A stretch of 64,000 nucleotides of DNA from Octadecabacter arcticus 238 (lineage in GTDB: Bacteria; Pseudomonadota; Alphaproteobacteria; Rhodobacterales; Rhodobacteraceae): positions 2,795,001 to 2,859,000 of the forward strand of contig NC_020908.1 in NCBI RefSeq assembly GCF_000155735.2, written 5' to 3'. Shown piece after piece: positions 25,768 through 35,105 of this stretch (its first letter is position 1; each line of letters opens with the position of its first letter). Under the pieces are notes generated by a model. That model was not told the origin of the DNA. It saw nothing but the letters and a program-made list of their open reading frames with translations, and did not search any database. The position numbers were made by a program, and so were the translations under genes.

Positions 25768-26469
25768 AATCGGCGGACAACACCTTTGACAAACACCGAG
25801 TGTTGCTTGGCAGGTTTGGCGCTTGCCAGTATCCACTGACCTCTTCAACGGTCGCTAGCTCAACAAAATTGAATGCCGCTGCGTCGTTAATTAGCACCAT
25901 CACCTGGGTCTCAACACGCAGCTGTGGGTTGGCGAGCGCTTCGGACAGGCAAGACCCAAGCGTAGGGCCATGTGTCACCTGTGCGGTCGTGTGGACGTAG
26001 TGCACTTCGATGGTCATGCCCGGCTCAAGTAAACCCTTTTCACCTGCGCCGATAGGGGCATCGACAGGTGCCAGTTCTGTATCTGCCAACTCGCCATCAT
26101 AGCCAAAACCAGTGCCGTAGCCCTTGCCGTCGCCATTCCCAAGAGATGTGGTAAAACTACCGCCTTTGTGCTCTGCTCCTTCGTGGAGGTGGATGTTGCA
26201 AATGTTCATCTCTTCATAGGCGGGCGCGTCGTTAAAGCTACGCATGTTTTCACCCACAGCAGATGTCAGATCGCGCGGTGCCTGTGGACCAAAGCCCTGA
26301 CCGTCCGTATTGGCGGCCAGTGCAGCACGGTGCGACGCGATGACATCATCACCCACTTCGGTTCTATTTTCGGCAATAACGGATGTTGCTGTCACTGTTG
26401 CCAGAATGCCGAAGGTGGCGAATCTTCTTCTGTACATTGTCATTTATTTCTCCAAATAGTCATACTTTA

Positions 26470-27658
26470 CTCCTGCGCCTGAATTGACCTGACGATTTTG
26501 GGCCTGCGATTCACTTCGTCGCATGGCCAAAGGCGGTTCAGTCTGTATTTTGAGTTTATGAGCAAGCAATACAAAACAGTCTCCTTATCCGACGAGCAGC
26601 GCATAGCACTTGAAGCGCTTTGCCGCCGCCGCAAAGTTGACGCCCTTGTTTGGAAACGGGCGCGCGCGTTTTTTCTTTTGGACGCAGGAGAAGACGCCGG
26701 AACGGTTTGCCGGATTTTGGATATTGGCCCGACAGTTTTGACGGAGTGGCGATTAGCCTTTGCCGGTGCGGGACTATCGTTTTTCGGTCTGAAGGACTAC
26801 AGCCAGCGTCAGGGTCATTTGTCCGTCGTGCAAGAGCAGGCGGTGAGAGCCCATTTCACCGCGCAGCCTGCCCGCAATGCCGATGAGGTCTGTGCCTATG
26901 TTCTAGCCGAGTGCGACCAAAACTACAGCACGTCGGGAGCCGCCAAGCTGATGCGCCGCCTGGGGTTCGCGTATAAGAAACCACAATTGCTGCCTGCACA
27001 GGCCGATGAAGCCAAGCAGGCTGCGTTTATTGCCAAATATGAGGCCCTGATGAACGGGTTGGCCGCAGATGAGATGGTTGTCTTTTCGGACGCTGTCCAC
27101 CCCGAACACCAGAGCCGCCCCGCCCATGGTTGGTTCCCCAAGGGACAAAAGACGGCCCTGAAGGCGACATCAGGGCGCAAGCGGCTCAACATTCAGGGCG
27201 CGCTTGACCTTGAGACTTTCCAGGTCACCTTTGTGGAAGGCGAGAAGATCAATGCCCAGACAACCCGACAGATGCTGGAAAAGTTGGAACGCAACAACCA
27301 AACCAAGACGGCCATCCACGTCTTTGTCGACAATGCCCGCTATCATCATGCCAAGATACTACAGCCATGGCTGGACAGCCCAGAACGTCGGGTGAAGTTG
27401 CATTTCTTGCCAGCATATGCCCCGCACCTCAACCCGATCGAGCGTCTTTGGGGTGTTATGCACAAATGGGTCACCCACAATCGGCACTATGCAACGTTCA
27501 ACCAATTCACAGAGGCCATTTTCGACTTCTTCCGCAAGACCCTGCCAGAAAAATGGCCAGAGTTCCGCGACACCGTCACCGACAACTTCCGCGTCATATC
27601 GCTCAAGGAATACAAAGTGATTTGAGGGGAAAACCTCAGGTCAATTCAGGCGCGGGAG
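26470..27658 (+). mobile_element. IS630-family insertion sequence next to nrdJ
   Basis: Inverted repeats CTCCTGCGCCTGAATTGACC (from 26470) and its near-perfect complement ending at 27658 enclose one full transposase gene. TA dinucleotides at 26468-26469 and 27659-27660 are the expected IS630 target duplication. The element lies between the carbonic anhydrase promoter side and the start of nrdJ. Confidence 0.88.
26558..27625 (+). CDS. IS630-family transposase, full length
   Basis: 355 residues from the ATG at 26558. An N-terminal helix-turn-helix (AGTVCRILDIGPTVLTEWRL) is followed by a winged-helix region and a DDE core: D in MVVFSDAVHPEHQ, D in IHVFVDNARYHHAK and E in APHLNPIERLWGVMHK. No frame damage, so it may be active. 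An in-frame upstream start at 26498 lies in the terminal region and is less likely. Confidence 0.9.
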   Translation: MSKQYKTVSLSDEQRIALEALCRRRKVDALVWKRARAFFLLDAGEDAGTVCRILDIGPTVLTEWRLAFAGAGLSFFGLKDYSQRQGHLSVVQEQAVRAHFTAQPARNADEVCAYVLAECDQNYSTSGAAKLMRRLGFAYKKPQLLPAQADEAKQAAFIAKYEALMNGLAADEMVVFSDAVHPEHQSRPAHGWFPKGQKTALKATSGRKRLNIQGALDLETFQVTFVEGEKINAQTTRQMLEKLERNNQTKTAIHVFVDNARYHHAKILQPWLDSPERRVKLHFLPAYAPHLNPIERLWGVMHKWVTHNRHYATFNQFTEAIFDFFRKTLPEKWPEFRDTVTDNFRVISLKEYKVI

Positions 27659-27676
27659 TATAGATAGGATTCTAAA

Positions 27677-29401
27677 TTGCGTGATGCAAAACGGACACAA
27701 GGAACAACCGCGGAATTTCCACAACCACTGGCTGCACAAATCTGGCAAGCGAAGTACCGATATGCGACGGCTGGGGGCATAGTTGACCAGACGTTGGACG
27801 AAACTTGGGCGCGGGTCGCGAACGGTTTGGCAGCCCACAAAGCCTTAGCGGTGCGGGACAAAGTGGTCACCGACTTCCATGCCGCGATGCACGATTTCAA
27901 GGTGCTTCCGGGGGGGCGGATTTTGTCGGGCTGCGGCACGGCGCGCCATGTGACCCTGTGCAATACCTTCGTGATGCGCACAATTCCCGATTCCGTTGAC
28001 GGGATCATGGACACCCTCAAGGACGCGGCGTTAACGATGCAGATGGGCGGTGGCGTTGGCTTTGATTTCTCGATGTTGCGGCCGTCCGGCACCGTCGTGC
28101 GCGGTCTTGATTGCCGCGCGGCAGGGCCACTTGCAGCGATGGATATCTTTGACGCCACCTGCAAAATGATTGTCAGCGGGATGGGGCGCGGCGCGATGAT
28201 GGCGACGATGCGGTGCGATCATCCCAACATAGAAGCCTTTATCAACGCCAAATCCGACCGCACGCGGCTGCGTAATTTCAACATGTCCGTCATGGCGACG
28301 AACGAATTCATGGCTGCAATCGCGGCCGATGAAACATGGGATCTGGTTTGGCAAGGAGCCGTGATGCGCCGCCTGCGGGCCCGTGATCTGTGGAATGCGA
28401 TCATGAAACAGACCTACGCGGCAGCTGAACCCGGGGTTTTGTTCATCGACAGGATCAACGCGGTCAACCCGCTGCGCTATCTTGAAGTCATAGCGGCGAC
28501 CAATTCGTGCGCCGAACAGCCCCTGCCCCCCAATGGCACCTGCCCGCTGGCGTCCATAAACCTCGCGCAGTTGGTAAGCGCGCCGTTCACCACTGACGCG
28601 CGACTGGATGTCACACAATTGCGCCAGCTGGTGCGGGTGGCGGTTCGCATGTTCGACAATTCGTTGGATGTGTCACGCTTCGCATTGGATGCACAAAGAC
28701 AACAGGCGCAAGATCAGCGACGCATCGGAGTTGGTGTTACGGGTGTGGCGAATGCAATTGCAATGATGGGTGTGCGGTATGGGTCGTCAAAGGCGGTGTT
28801 TTTGCTCGGCAGTTGGATGCAAACGATCCAGAATGCGGCCTACGGCGCCTCCGCCCTTTTGGCGAATGAACGCGGGGCTTTCCCGCTCTATGACGCCGAT
28901 AAACATTTGGCATCACGGGGCATTCAGGCCCTGAATCAAGACATTCGCGCGTTGGTGGAACAACACGGGCTTCGCAACGGCACGCTGACGACAATTGCAC
29001 CCACGGGGACCACATCCATGTTTGCAGAAAATGTGTCATCGGGAATCGAGCCAATATTTTCGACCTCGTTCACGCGCACGATCACCAAAGCCAACGGTGA
29101 AAAATCAAGTGAGCGGGTCATGGATTATGCGGCGTGGCAGTTTGCACAGATATACGGGCCTAACGCGGCCCTTCCCGACAGTTTCGTGACCGTCGCGGAC
29201 CTGTCACCCGATGATCACATCGCCATGCAAGCAGCCGCGCAGGAATGGATCGACAGCGGCATTTCTAGGACCGTGAATTGCCCCGAAGACATCCCGTTTG
29301 AGGCATTCAAAGGCATTTACCGCGCGGCTTATGATGCCGGCTGCAAGGGCTGCACGACCTATCGGCCCAATGCGACCACCGGATCGGTGTTGTCGCTGTG
29401 A
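27677..29401 (+). CDS. nrdJ: Adenosylcobalamin-dependent (class II) ribonucleotide reductase
   Basis: 574 residues. Recognisable parts are GGRILSGCGTARHVTLCNTF with the redox cysteine, TMQMGGGVGFDFSMLRPSG, the CAEQPLPPNGTCPLASINL active-site loop and IAPTGTTSMFAENVSSGIEP, ending in a CKGCTTYRPN tail with a CxxC pair. The enzyme reduces ribonucleotides using B12. There is no ATG in frame before residue 70; the frame opens at 27668 and the first usable start is TTG at 27677 with AGGA nearby. The IS630 ends 18 bases upstream, so the native start and promoter were probably displaced. The catalytic part is intact. Confidence 0.9.
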   Translation: MRDAKRTQGTTAEFPQPLAAQIWQAKYRYATAGGIVDQTLDETWARVANGLAAHKALAVRDKVVTDFHAAMHDFKVLPGGRILSGCGTARHVTLCNTFVMRTIPDSVDGIMDTLKDAALTMQMGGGVGFDFSMLRPSGTVVRGLDCRAAGPLAAMDIFDATCKMIVSGMGRGAMMATMRCDHPNIEAFINAKSDRTRLRNFNMSVMATNEFMAAIAADETWDLVWQGAVMRRLRARDLWNAIMKQTYAAAEPGVLFIDRINAVNPLRYLEVIAATNSCAEQPLPPNGTCPLASINLAQLVSAPFTTDARLDVTQLRQLVRVAVRMFDNSLDVSRFALDAQRQQAQDQRRIGVGVTGVANAIAMMGVRYGSSKAVFLLGSWMQTIQNAAYGASALLANERGAFPLYDADKHLASRGIQALNQDIRALVEQHGLRNGTLTTIAPTGTTSMFAENVSSGIEPIFSTSFTRTITKANGEKSSERVMDYAAWQFAQIYGPNAALPDSFVTVADLSPDDHIAMQAAAQEWIDSGISRTVNCPEDIPFEAFKGIYRAAYDAGCKGCTTYRPNATTGSVLSL

Positions 29402-29610
29402 CCCGCTTAGCGTCCTTTTGGCGTCGCGTGATGCGGACGCAGGACTGGCAGCCGACACATCGCCACCACAAGGGAGGGCTTTACCGTTTGATCGGCCCCG
29501 CCGTTCTTGAGACCGATCGATCCGACGTGGTGATTTATGACGATGCAAACGGCGCGGTCTGGGTGCGCCCAGTGGAAGAGTTCAATGACGGGCGGTTCAG
29601 CCAGCTGTAA
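29398..29610 (+). CDS. Small DUF1653-like protein
   Basis: 70 residues from GTG at 29398, overlapping the nrdJ stop (GTGA), or 59 residues from ATG at 29431. The pattern HRHHKGGLYRLIGPAVLETD with DVVIYDDANGAVWVRPVEEF resembles DUF1653, a small beta-rich domain of unknown function. It is likely co-transcribed with nrdJ. Confidence 0.65.
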   Translation: MTRLASFWRRVMRTQDWQPTHRHHKGGLYRLIGPAVLETDRSDVVIYDDANGAVWVRPVEEFNDGRFSQL

Positions 29611-29619
29611 TGGGCCAGA

Positions 29620-30399
29620 TTACTTGACCACGGTCACGCCAACGGCTTGCGAATACAGTGTCATCGGGCCAAAACTGCTTAGAAACGACACCTCTGCTGC
29701 GTCCAAGCCAACGCCGATCCGCACAGTTTCGTCCGCGCGCGCCATGCCGGTCGGGTCCACAAGATGCCACGCGTCGTCCAGATAGACTTCGGCGACGGCG
29801 TGAAAATCCTGCGGTTTAACGTTTGGCGCATATGCGCTGACAAAGCGGGCTGGAATGGCCGCAGCGCGGGCCAGTGAAATCAGCACATGGGCATAATCAC
29901 GACACACACCCTGGCGATTGGCATAGCTATCAACGGCCGTGGTTCGGGCATCACTGGACCCGATAACATATTCAAAATTATTGAAAATCATATCGCGTAT
30001 AGCGGCGATCCGCGTGCCACCCGACAGGTGATCGAAACCAGCTCCAACAAGGTCCTGAACCTCATCGGGGAGGCAATAGCGCGACGGCATCAAATAGCGC
30101 ACCACATCACCCGGTAATTTATGGGGGGCAACCGCGGCCAGCGTCGACATATCGTGAACGGGGCGGGTCACGTCGATCTGTGCGCTGTAGGAATAGGCCA
30201 GATTACCCGTGGTGCGCAGCAAGGTGCGCCGGCCGATGCCAGCCTCGGCGTCAACAGTTCTGATGTGTTCAATAGGTGACATCGTGACCGTTTCGTCAAG
30301 CACGCGCTGATCGGCAAGGTTTGGCGCCTGAACCTGCATAAAAACATCCGTCGGTTGAGCCATCCGGTACTCAAATTGAACGTCGATATTGAGGATCAT
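29620..30399 (-). CDS. Transglutaminase-like cysteine peptidase family protein
   Basis: 259 residues from the ATG at 30399. An N-terminal beta domain is followed by a transglutaminase-like core with the catalytic triad in GVCRDYAH (Cys), DFHAVAEVYL (His) and HLVDPTGMA (Asp). Family members of this kind are cytoplasmic and often sit beside proteasome-like or ATP-grasp genes; none is present here. It converges with the DUF1653-like gene and is divergent from soxB. Confidence 0.87.
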   Translation of the reverse strand: MILNIDVQFEYRMAQPTDVFMQVQAPNLADQRVLDETVTMSPIEHIRTVDAEAGIGRRTLLRTTGNLAYSYSAQIDVTRPVHDMSTLAAVAPHKLPGDVVRYLMPSRYCLPDEVQDLVGAGFDHLSGGTRIAAIRDMIFNNFEYVIGSSDARTTAVDSYANRQGVCRDYAHVLISLARAAAIPARFVSAYAPNVKPQDFHAVAEVYLDDAWHLVDPTGMARADETVRIGVGLDAAEVSFLSSFGPMTLYSQAVGVTVVK

Positions 30400-30566
30400 G
30401 GCTGCAAGCTTTCTAGATGTGGCTTGGGTGCGACCTAGTCTGCAAGCCAAACGGCCGCAAGGTGGGCGTTGCGTACCAATATGTCGTATTTGCACCTCTA
30501 AATGTCCGTTCCCCAAAGGACGGTAGCAGATGGAAAGTCCAATGTGTGAGAAAGGGGATAAATCAC

Positions 30567-31817
30567 ATGCGCTATTCCGGTTTTCAGGTCATCAAACAGG
30601 CGCTGAGCGGTCACAAGGGCTGGACGCCTGCATGGAGCGATCCTGAACCGCAGCCGCACTATGACATCATCATTATTGGGGGCGGCGGGCACGGACTAGC
30701 CACGGCGTATTATCTTGCGAAAGAATTTGGCGGCAAGCGCATTGCCGTGCTGGAAAAGGGCTGGATTGGCGGCGGCAATGTTGGGCGGAATACGACCATT
30801 ATCCGGTCCAACTACCTGCTTGATGGCAATGAGCCGTTCTATGAATTTTCGCTTAAGCTGTGGGAGGGATTGGAGCAGAATTTCAACTACAACGCGATGA
30901 TTTCCCAGCGCGGCATCCTGAATCTGATCCATACCGACGCACAGCGCGATGCGTTTATCCGGCGGGGCAATGCGATGTTACTGAACGGTGCGGACGCCGA
31001 AATGCTGACCACCGCACAGATCAAGAAACGCTACCCCTATCTAAACACCGAAGATGCGCGGTTCCCGATCAAGGGTGGTTTGGCCCAACATCGCGGCGGC
31101 ACCGTGCGCCACGACGCGGTGGCGTGGGGGTATGCCCGCGGGGCGGACAGCCGCGGCGTTGATATCATCCAGAACTGCGAAGTGACGGGGTTCAAAATCG
31201 AGAACGGCAAGGTTTTGGGCGTGGAAACGTCGCGCGGGTTCATCGGGGCGGGCAAGGTCGGCTGCGCCGTTGCGGGGTCATCGTCGCGATTGATGTCAAA
31301 GGCAAATATGCGCTTGCCGATGGAAAGCCACGTGTTGCAGGCGTTCGTCTCTGAGGGTCTGAAACCCGTCATGGCTGGCGTCGTGACGTTTGGTGCAGGG
31401 CATTTCTATTGCAGCCAGTCGGACAAGGGCGGGTTGGTGTTTGGCGGCGATCTGGACGGGTACAATTCCTATGCCCAGCGCGGCAACCTTCCTGTGGTTG
31501 AGGACGTCTGCGAGGGGGGCATGGCAATCTTTCCCGCCTTTGGGCGGGCGCGACTGTTGCGGATGTGGGGCGGCGTCATGGATATGTCGATGGACGGGTC
31601 CCCGATTATCGACAAAACCCATATCGACGGGCTCTATTTCAATGGGGGCTGGTGTTACGGCGGCTTTAAGGCGACCCCCGCGAGCGGGTATTGCTTTGCG
31701 CACTTGCTGGCGAAAGACGCGCCGCACCCGTTCGCGACGGACTACAGGTTTGATCGGTTCGAAAAAGGCCGGATGATCGACGAAAAAGGGGTGGGCAATC
31801 AGCCCAATCTGCATTGA
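30567..31817 (+). CDS. soxB: Sarcosine oxidase beta subunit
   Basis: 416 residues from the ATG at 30567 (AAAGGGGATA upstream); a longer frame from 30417 has no site. GGGGHGLATAYYLAKEFG is the FAD dinucleotide fold; HRGGTVRHDAVAWGYARGA near residue 175-193 holds the His to which FMN is covalently bound in the family. Together with alpha, gamma and delta it oxidises sarcosine to glycine and a C1 unit on tetrahydrofolate. It is the first gene of soxBDAG. In this organism sarcosine would come from glycine betaine breakdown. Confidence 0.95.
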   Translation: MRYSGFQVIKQALSGHKGWTPAWSDPEPQPHYDIIIIGGGGHGLATAYYLAKEFGGKRIAVLEKGWIGGGNVGRNTTIIRSNYLLDGNEPFYEFSLKLWEGLEQNFNYNAMISQRGILNLIHTDAQRDAFIRRGNAMLLNGADAEMLTTAQIKKRYPYLNTEDARFPIKGGLAQHRGGTVRHDAVAWGYARGADSRGVDIIQNCEVTGFKIENGKVLGVETSRGFIGAGKVGCAVAGSSSRLMSKANMRLPMESHVLQAFVSEGLKPVMAGVVTFGAGHFYCSQSDKGGLVFGGDLDGYNSYAQRGNLPVVEDVCEGGMAIFPAFGRARLLRMWGGVMDMSMDGSPIIDKTHIDGLYFNGGWCYGGFKATPASGYCFAHLLAKDAPHPFATDYRFDRFEKGRMIDEKGVGNQPNLH

Positions 31818-31884
31818 TCCACTCTCTTGCCCCTTCATCTTGCCCTTACAACTCAAATCCCACATCCACCCCACAAGGTGCCCT

Positions 31885-32172
31885 ATGATTATTGATCACC
31901 CGCTTCTCGGCCCGCGCGACAGTTCGGAATTCACCTATCTGGGTGACGCAAAACTGATCGAACGCCCCGATCCTGACGCCGAAACCGCCACCCGTGATTT
32001 CTATGAATACGCCTACCTGCGCGACAACCCCGCGGGCTGGCACGAGGAACTATGGTTTCACGAGGCGGGCGATCGCAGCTGGCTTGTGGTGACGCGCAAC
32101 ACGCTAACCCATGAGATTTCCAAAGTTGAAATGGCGCGTGACGTGGCCCGCGGGAAGGGGCGGAGCAAATGA
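31885..32172 (+). CDS. soxD: Sarcosine oxidase delta subunit lacking the zinc cysteines
   Basis: 95 residues from the ATG at 31885. The family core is present (GPRDSSEFTYLGDA, DNPAGWHEELWFHEAGD, RSWLVVTRNTLTHEI). In structurally known SoxD a zinc is held by two N-terminal Cys, a His and a third Cys. Here the N-terminal CPxCG is replaced by HPLLG and the Cys after HEAG by Asp, leaving only His. Loss of zinc binding is therefore likely. It overlaps soxA by four bases (ATGA), so it is a genuine operon member. Confidence 0.9.
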   Translation: MIIDHPLLGPRDSSEFTYLGDAKLIERPDPDAETATRDFYEYAYLRDNPAGWHEELWFHEAGDRSWLVVTRNTLTHEISKVEMARDVARGKGRSK

Positions 32173-35105
32173 CCCAAAAGAACAGGTTAGCCGGTGGGCA
32201 GATTAATACGGCCACACCGCTGAACTTCAAATTTGATGGCAAATCCTACACGGGGCATCAGGGCGACACTTTGGCGTCCGCGTTGCTCGCCAATGGGGTG
32301 CGGCTTATGGGGCGGTCGTTCAAATATCACCGTCCACGCGGGGTTCTCTCGGCGGGGTCTGAAGAGCCCAACGCTCTGGTGCAGTTGCGCAGTGGTGCGC
32401 GCCAGGAACCCAACACACGTGCGACGACGACTGAACTGTTCGACGGGTTGGTTGCCAAAAGCCAGAACCGTCTTGGATCGCTGCGCTTTGACGCGATGGC
32501 GATCAACGACCGGTTCTCGAACTTCCTGACAGCGGGCTTTTACTACAAAACATTCATGTGGCCCAAAGCGTTCTGGGAAAAGGTTTATGAGCCGATTATT
32601 CGCAAGGCTGCTGGCCTAGGATCGCTGTCTTTGCTCGACGATCCCGACGTCTATGACAAAGGGTTTTTGCACTGCGACTTGTTGGTGATCGGCGCTGGCC
32701 CTGCGGGTCTGATGGCGGCACTGACGGCGGGTCGATCAGGTGCCAATGTCATCCTCGCAGATGAAGATTTCACCTTTGGTGGGCGGCTGAATTCCGAGAC
32801 GTTTGGCATTGGCGATGATGCGAGCGCGGTTTGGGCCGCAGGTGCCGTCACTGAACTGGCAAGTTTGCCAAACGTGCGCTTGATGGTGCGCACGACTGTG
32901 ATTGGCGCGTTTGATCACGGAATTTACGGCGCGGTGGAACGGGTCAGCGACCACGTGGCCGTACCCGATGCCGGAAAACCACGCCAGATTTTGTGGCGCA
33001 TTTATACCCAGCACACCGTGCTGGCAGCGGGGGCGATTGAACGCCCCATTGCATTTGAAAACAACGACCGTCCCGGCATCATGTTGGGGTCTGCGATCCG
33101 CACCTATGCGAACCGCTATGGCGTCGCGGCCGACAAGCGCGTGGCGATTTTCACCAACAATGACGACGGCCACCGCACCGCCGCCGATCTGCACGCAAAG
33201 GGTGTTAAGATTGCGGCCGTTGTGGATGTGCGCGCCGATGCGCCCAGAAGTATGGATTTTGAGGTTTTGCACGGGCAAGTCGTTGATACCAAGGGGCGAC
33301 TTGGTTTGACCTTTGCGGATGTAAAGCTTGCCGATGGGACGATCCGCACCCTCGATATTGGCGCGCTTGGCATGTCGGGCGGGTGGAACCCGAACGTCCA
33401 TATGACCTGCCATCAACGCGGTCGCCCGACATGGAACGCGGATTTGGCCGCGTTCGTTCCGGGTGGCACCCTGCCCGACGGGATGATCGTGGCGGGGGCG
33501 GCCAATGGCGATATGTCCACCGCTGGTGCGCTGCGTGGCGGAGCGCAAGCGGCGCGCGCGGCTTTGGGGCTGAAAGGGCGGTTGCCCAAATTGCCCGTAG
33601 CCGAAGATGCCCCCGTCAACCTGACGCCATTTTGGTACGTTGAAGGGTGCAGTCGCGCGTGGCTGGACCAACAGAACGACGTGACCGTAAAAGACGTGAA
33701 GCTGAGCCATCAAGAAGGGTTTCGATCTGTCGAACACCTGAAACGCTACACCACGCTGGGCATGGCAACCGATCAGGGCAAGACGTCCAATATGGGCGGG
33801 CTTGCGATTATGGCGGAACTGGCGGGCAAGACGATCCCGCAGGTCGGCACAACGATCTTCCGCCCCCCCTATACGCCCACCGCGATTGGTGTGCTGGCAG
33901 GACGACATCGTGGGCAGGATTTCCACCCAAAACGACTGACGCCAAGCCATACTTGGGCTGCAGAACAAGGCGCAGTGTTTGTTGAGGTCGGCAACTGGAT
34001 GCGGGCGCAATGGTTCCCAAAAGAGGGTGAAACCCATTGGCGTGAAAGTGTTGATCGTGAGGTTCTCGCGACGCGCGGTTCCGTCGGCGTGTGCGATGTC
34101 ACGACCTTGGGCAAAATTGATGTGCAAGGTGTGGACAGCGCCGATTTCCTTAACAAGATTTACTGCAACGGGTTCGCAAAACTCGCCGTCGGCAAGGTCC
34201 GTTACGGGTTGATGTTGCGCGAAGACGGAATTGCGCTGGATGATGGCACGGCGGGGCGATTGGCGGAGGATCATTTCGTCGTCACAACCACAACCGCCAA
34301 TGCCCTGCCCGTCTATCGCCACATGGAATTCGTTCGCCAATGTCTGTTTCCCGACATGGACGTGCAGCTGATTTCGACCACTGAAGCTTGGGCGCAATAC
34401 GCTGTCGCGGGGCCCAACAGCCGGAAACTGCTGGAAAAGATTGTAGATCAGGACATCAGCAATGACGCCTTCCCGTTCATGGCCTGCGCCAATATCACCA
34501 TCTGTGGCGGTCTGCGCGCGCGGCTGTTCCGCATTTCGTTCAGCGGTGAATTGGCGTTCGAGATTGCGGTGCCAACAGCCTACGGCGACGCGCTGATGCG
34601 AAAGATCATGGAAGCTGGTGCTGAATTCGACGTGACCCCATATGGCACCGAAGCGCTTGGCGTGATGCGGATGGAAAAGGGTCATGCGACGGGCAATGAG
34701 TTGAACGGCACAACCAGCGCGCTGAACCTTGGCATGGGGCGCATGGTGTCCACGGCCAAAGACAGCATCGGATCAGTTTTGTCGCGGCGGGACGGAATGA
34801 ACGCAGCCGATGCTTTGATGCAAGTGGGTATCAAACCACTGGATTTAGGCGATCCCGTGCCAGCAGGTGCGCACCTGATGAACGCTGACGGACCTGTCGA
34901 TGCGGCCCATGATCAGGGCTATGTGACATCCGCCTGCTATTCGCCCAATCTTGGCCACGCCATTGGTCTGGCGTTCATCAAAGACGGGTCCAACCGGATC
35001 GGCGAAAAGATGCGCCTTGTCAGCCCGCTGACGGGCGTCGACGTTGCAGTGGAAATTGTCAGCGCGCACTTTATTGACCCAAAGGGGGAGCGGCTTCGTG
35101 CATAA
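32169..35105 (+). CDS. soxA: Sarcosine oxidase alpha subunit
   Basis: 978 residues, the expected size. Order of domains: an N-terminal ferredoxin-like fold (HQGDTLASALLANGVRLMGR), an FAD/NAD fold (VIGAGPAGLMAALTAGRSG near residue 175), the middle flavoprotein part, and a C-terminal GcvT-like tetrahydrofolate domain of about 370 residues (from GSVGVCDVTTLGKIDVQGVD). The C-terminus takes the one-carbon group as 5,10-methylene-THF. It overlaps soxD and soxG, so the four subunits are translationally linked. Confidence 0.95.
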   Translation: MTQKNRLAGGQINTATPLNFKFDGKSYTGHQGDTLASALLANGVRLMGRSFKYHRPRGVLSAGSEEPNALVQLRSGARQEPNTRATTTELFDGLVAKSQNRLGSLRFDAMAINDRFSNFLTAGFYYKTFMWPKAFWEKVYEPIIRKAAGLGSLSLLDDPDVYDKGFLHCDLLVIGAGPAGLMAALTAGRSGANVILADEDFTFGGRLNSETFGIGDDASAVWAAGAVTELASLPNVRLMVRTTVIGAFDHGIYGAVERVSDHVAVPDAGKPRQILWRIYTQHTVLAAGAIERPIAFENNDRPGIMLGSAIRTYANRYGVAADKRVAIFTNNDDGHRTAADLHAKGVKIAAVVDVRADAPRSMDFEVLHGQVVDTKGRLGLTFADVKLADGTIRTLDIGALGMSGGWNPNVHMTCHQRGRPTWNADLAAFVPGGTLPDGMIVAGAANGDMSTAGALRGGAQAARAALGLKGRLPKLPVAEDAPVNLTPFWYVEGCSRAWLDQQNDVTVKDVKLSHQEGFRSVEHLKRYTTLGMATDQGKTSNMGGLAIMAELAGKTIPQVGTTIFRPPYTPTAIGVLAGRHRGQDFHPKRLTPSHTWAAEQGAVFVEVGNWMRAQWFPKEGETHWRESVDREVLATRGSVGVCDVTTLGKIDVQGVDSADFLNKIYCNGFAKLAVGKVRYGLMLREDGIALDDGTAGRLAEDHFVVTTTTANALPVYRHMEFVRQCLFPDMDVQLISTTEAWAQYAVAGPNSRKLLEKIVDQDISNDAFPFMACANITICGGLRARLFRISFSGELAFEIAVPTAYGDALMRKIMEAGAEFDVTPYGTEALGVMRMEKGHATGNELNGTTSALNLGMGRMVSTAKDSIGSVLSRRDGMNAADALMQVGIKPLDLGDPVPAGAHLMNADGPVDAAHDQGYVTSACYSPNLGHAIGLAFIKDGSNRIGEKMRLVSPLTGVDVAVEIVSAHFIDPKGERLRA

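Larger units (their letters stand above)
24159..25782 (+). mobile_element. IS3-family insertion sequence inside the carbonic anhydrase gene
   Basis: Terminal repeats TGTTGTCCGC (24159-24168) and GCGGACAACA (25773-25782) are exact inverse complements. The element holds orfA and a frameshifted orfB. Excision restores the reading frame of the carbonic anhydrase. No target-site duplication is seen. Confidence 0.8.
23923..26443 (-). pseudogene. Delta-class carbonic anhydrase split by an IS3 element
   Basis: The N-terminal part (26443 to 25783) has a signal peptide to about residue 24, then CNIHLHEGAEHKGGSFTT, GNGDGKGYGTGFGYDGEL, PGMTIEVHYVHTTAQ and GPTLGSCLSEALANPQLRVE. The C-terminal part (24158 to 23923) reads TPIAYDGSTTGPSYNEAGSP, VSWSVRPDVIKVDI and FDEGHAHGVRNLVL before the stop. 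These match the delta-class carbonic anhydrases of marine bacteria, which are exported and convert CO2 and bicarbonate. Removing 24159-25782 rejoins the two parts in one frame. As it stands the gene is inactive; the 231-residue N-terminal product ends in IS sequence. Confidence 0.82.

Noticed and set aside
32736..34685. A 649-codon open frame on the minus strand inside soxA
   Set aside because: It is fully antisense to the convincing SoxA reading, has no recognisable domains and a Cys/His/Arg-rich shadow composition. High GC third positions create such frames.
32169..35105. SoxA as a possible TMAO demethylase because of its GcvT-like C-terminus
   Set aside because: The 978-residue layout with FAD fold and the overlapping soxB, soxD and soxG genes is that of heterotetrameric sarcosine oxidase.
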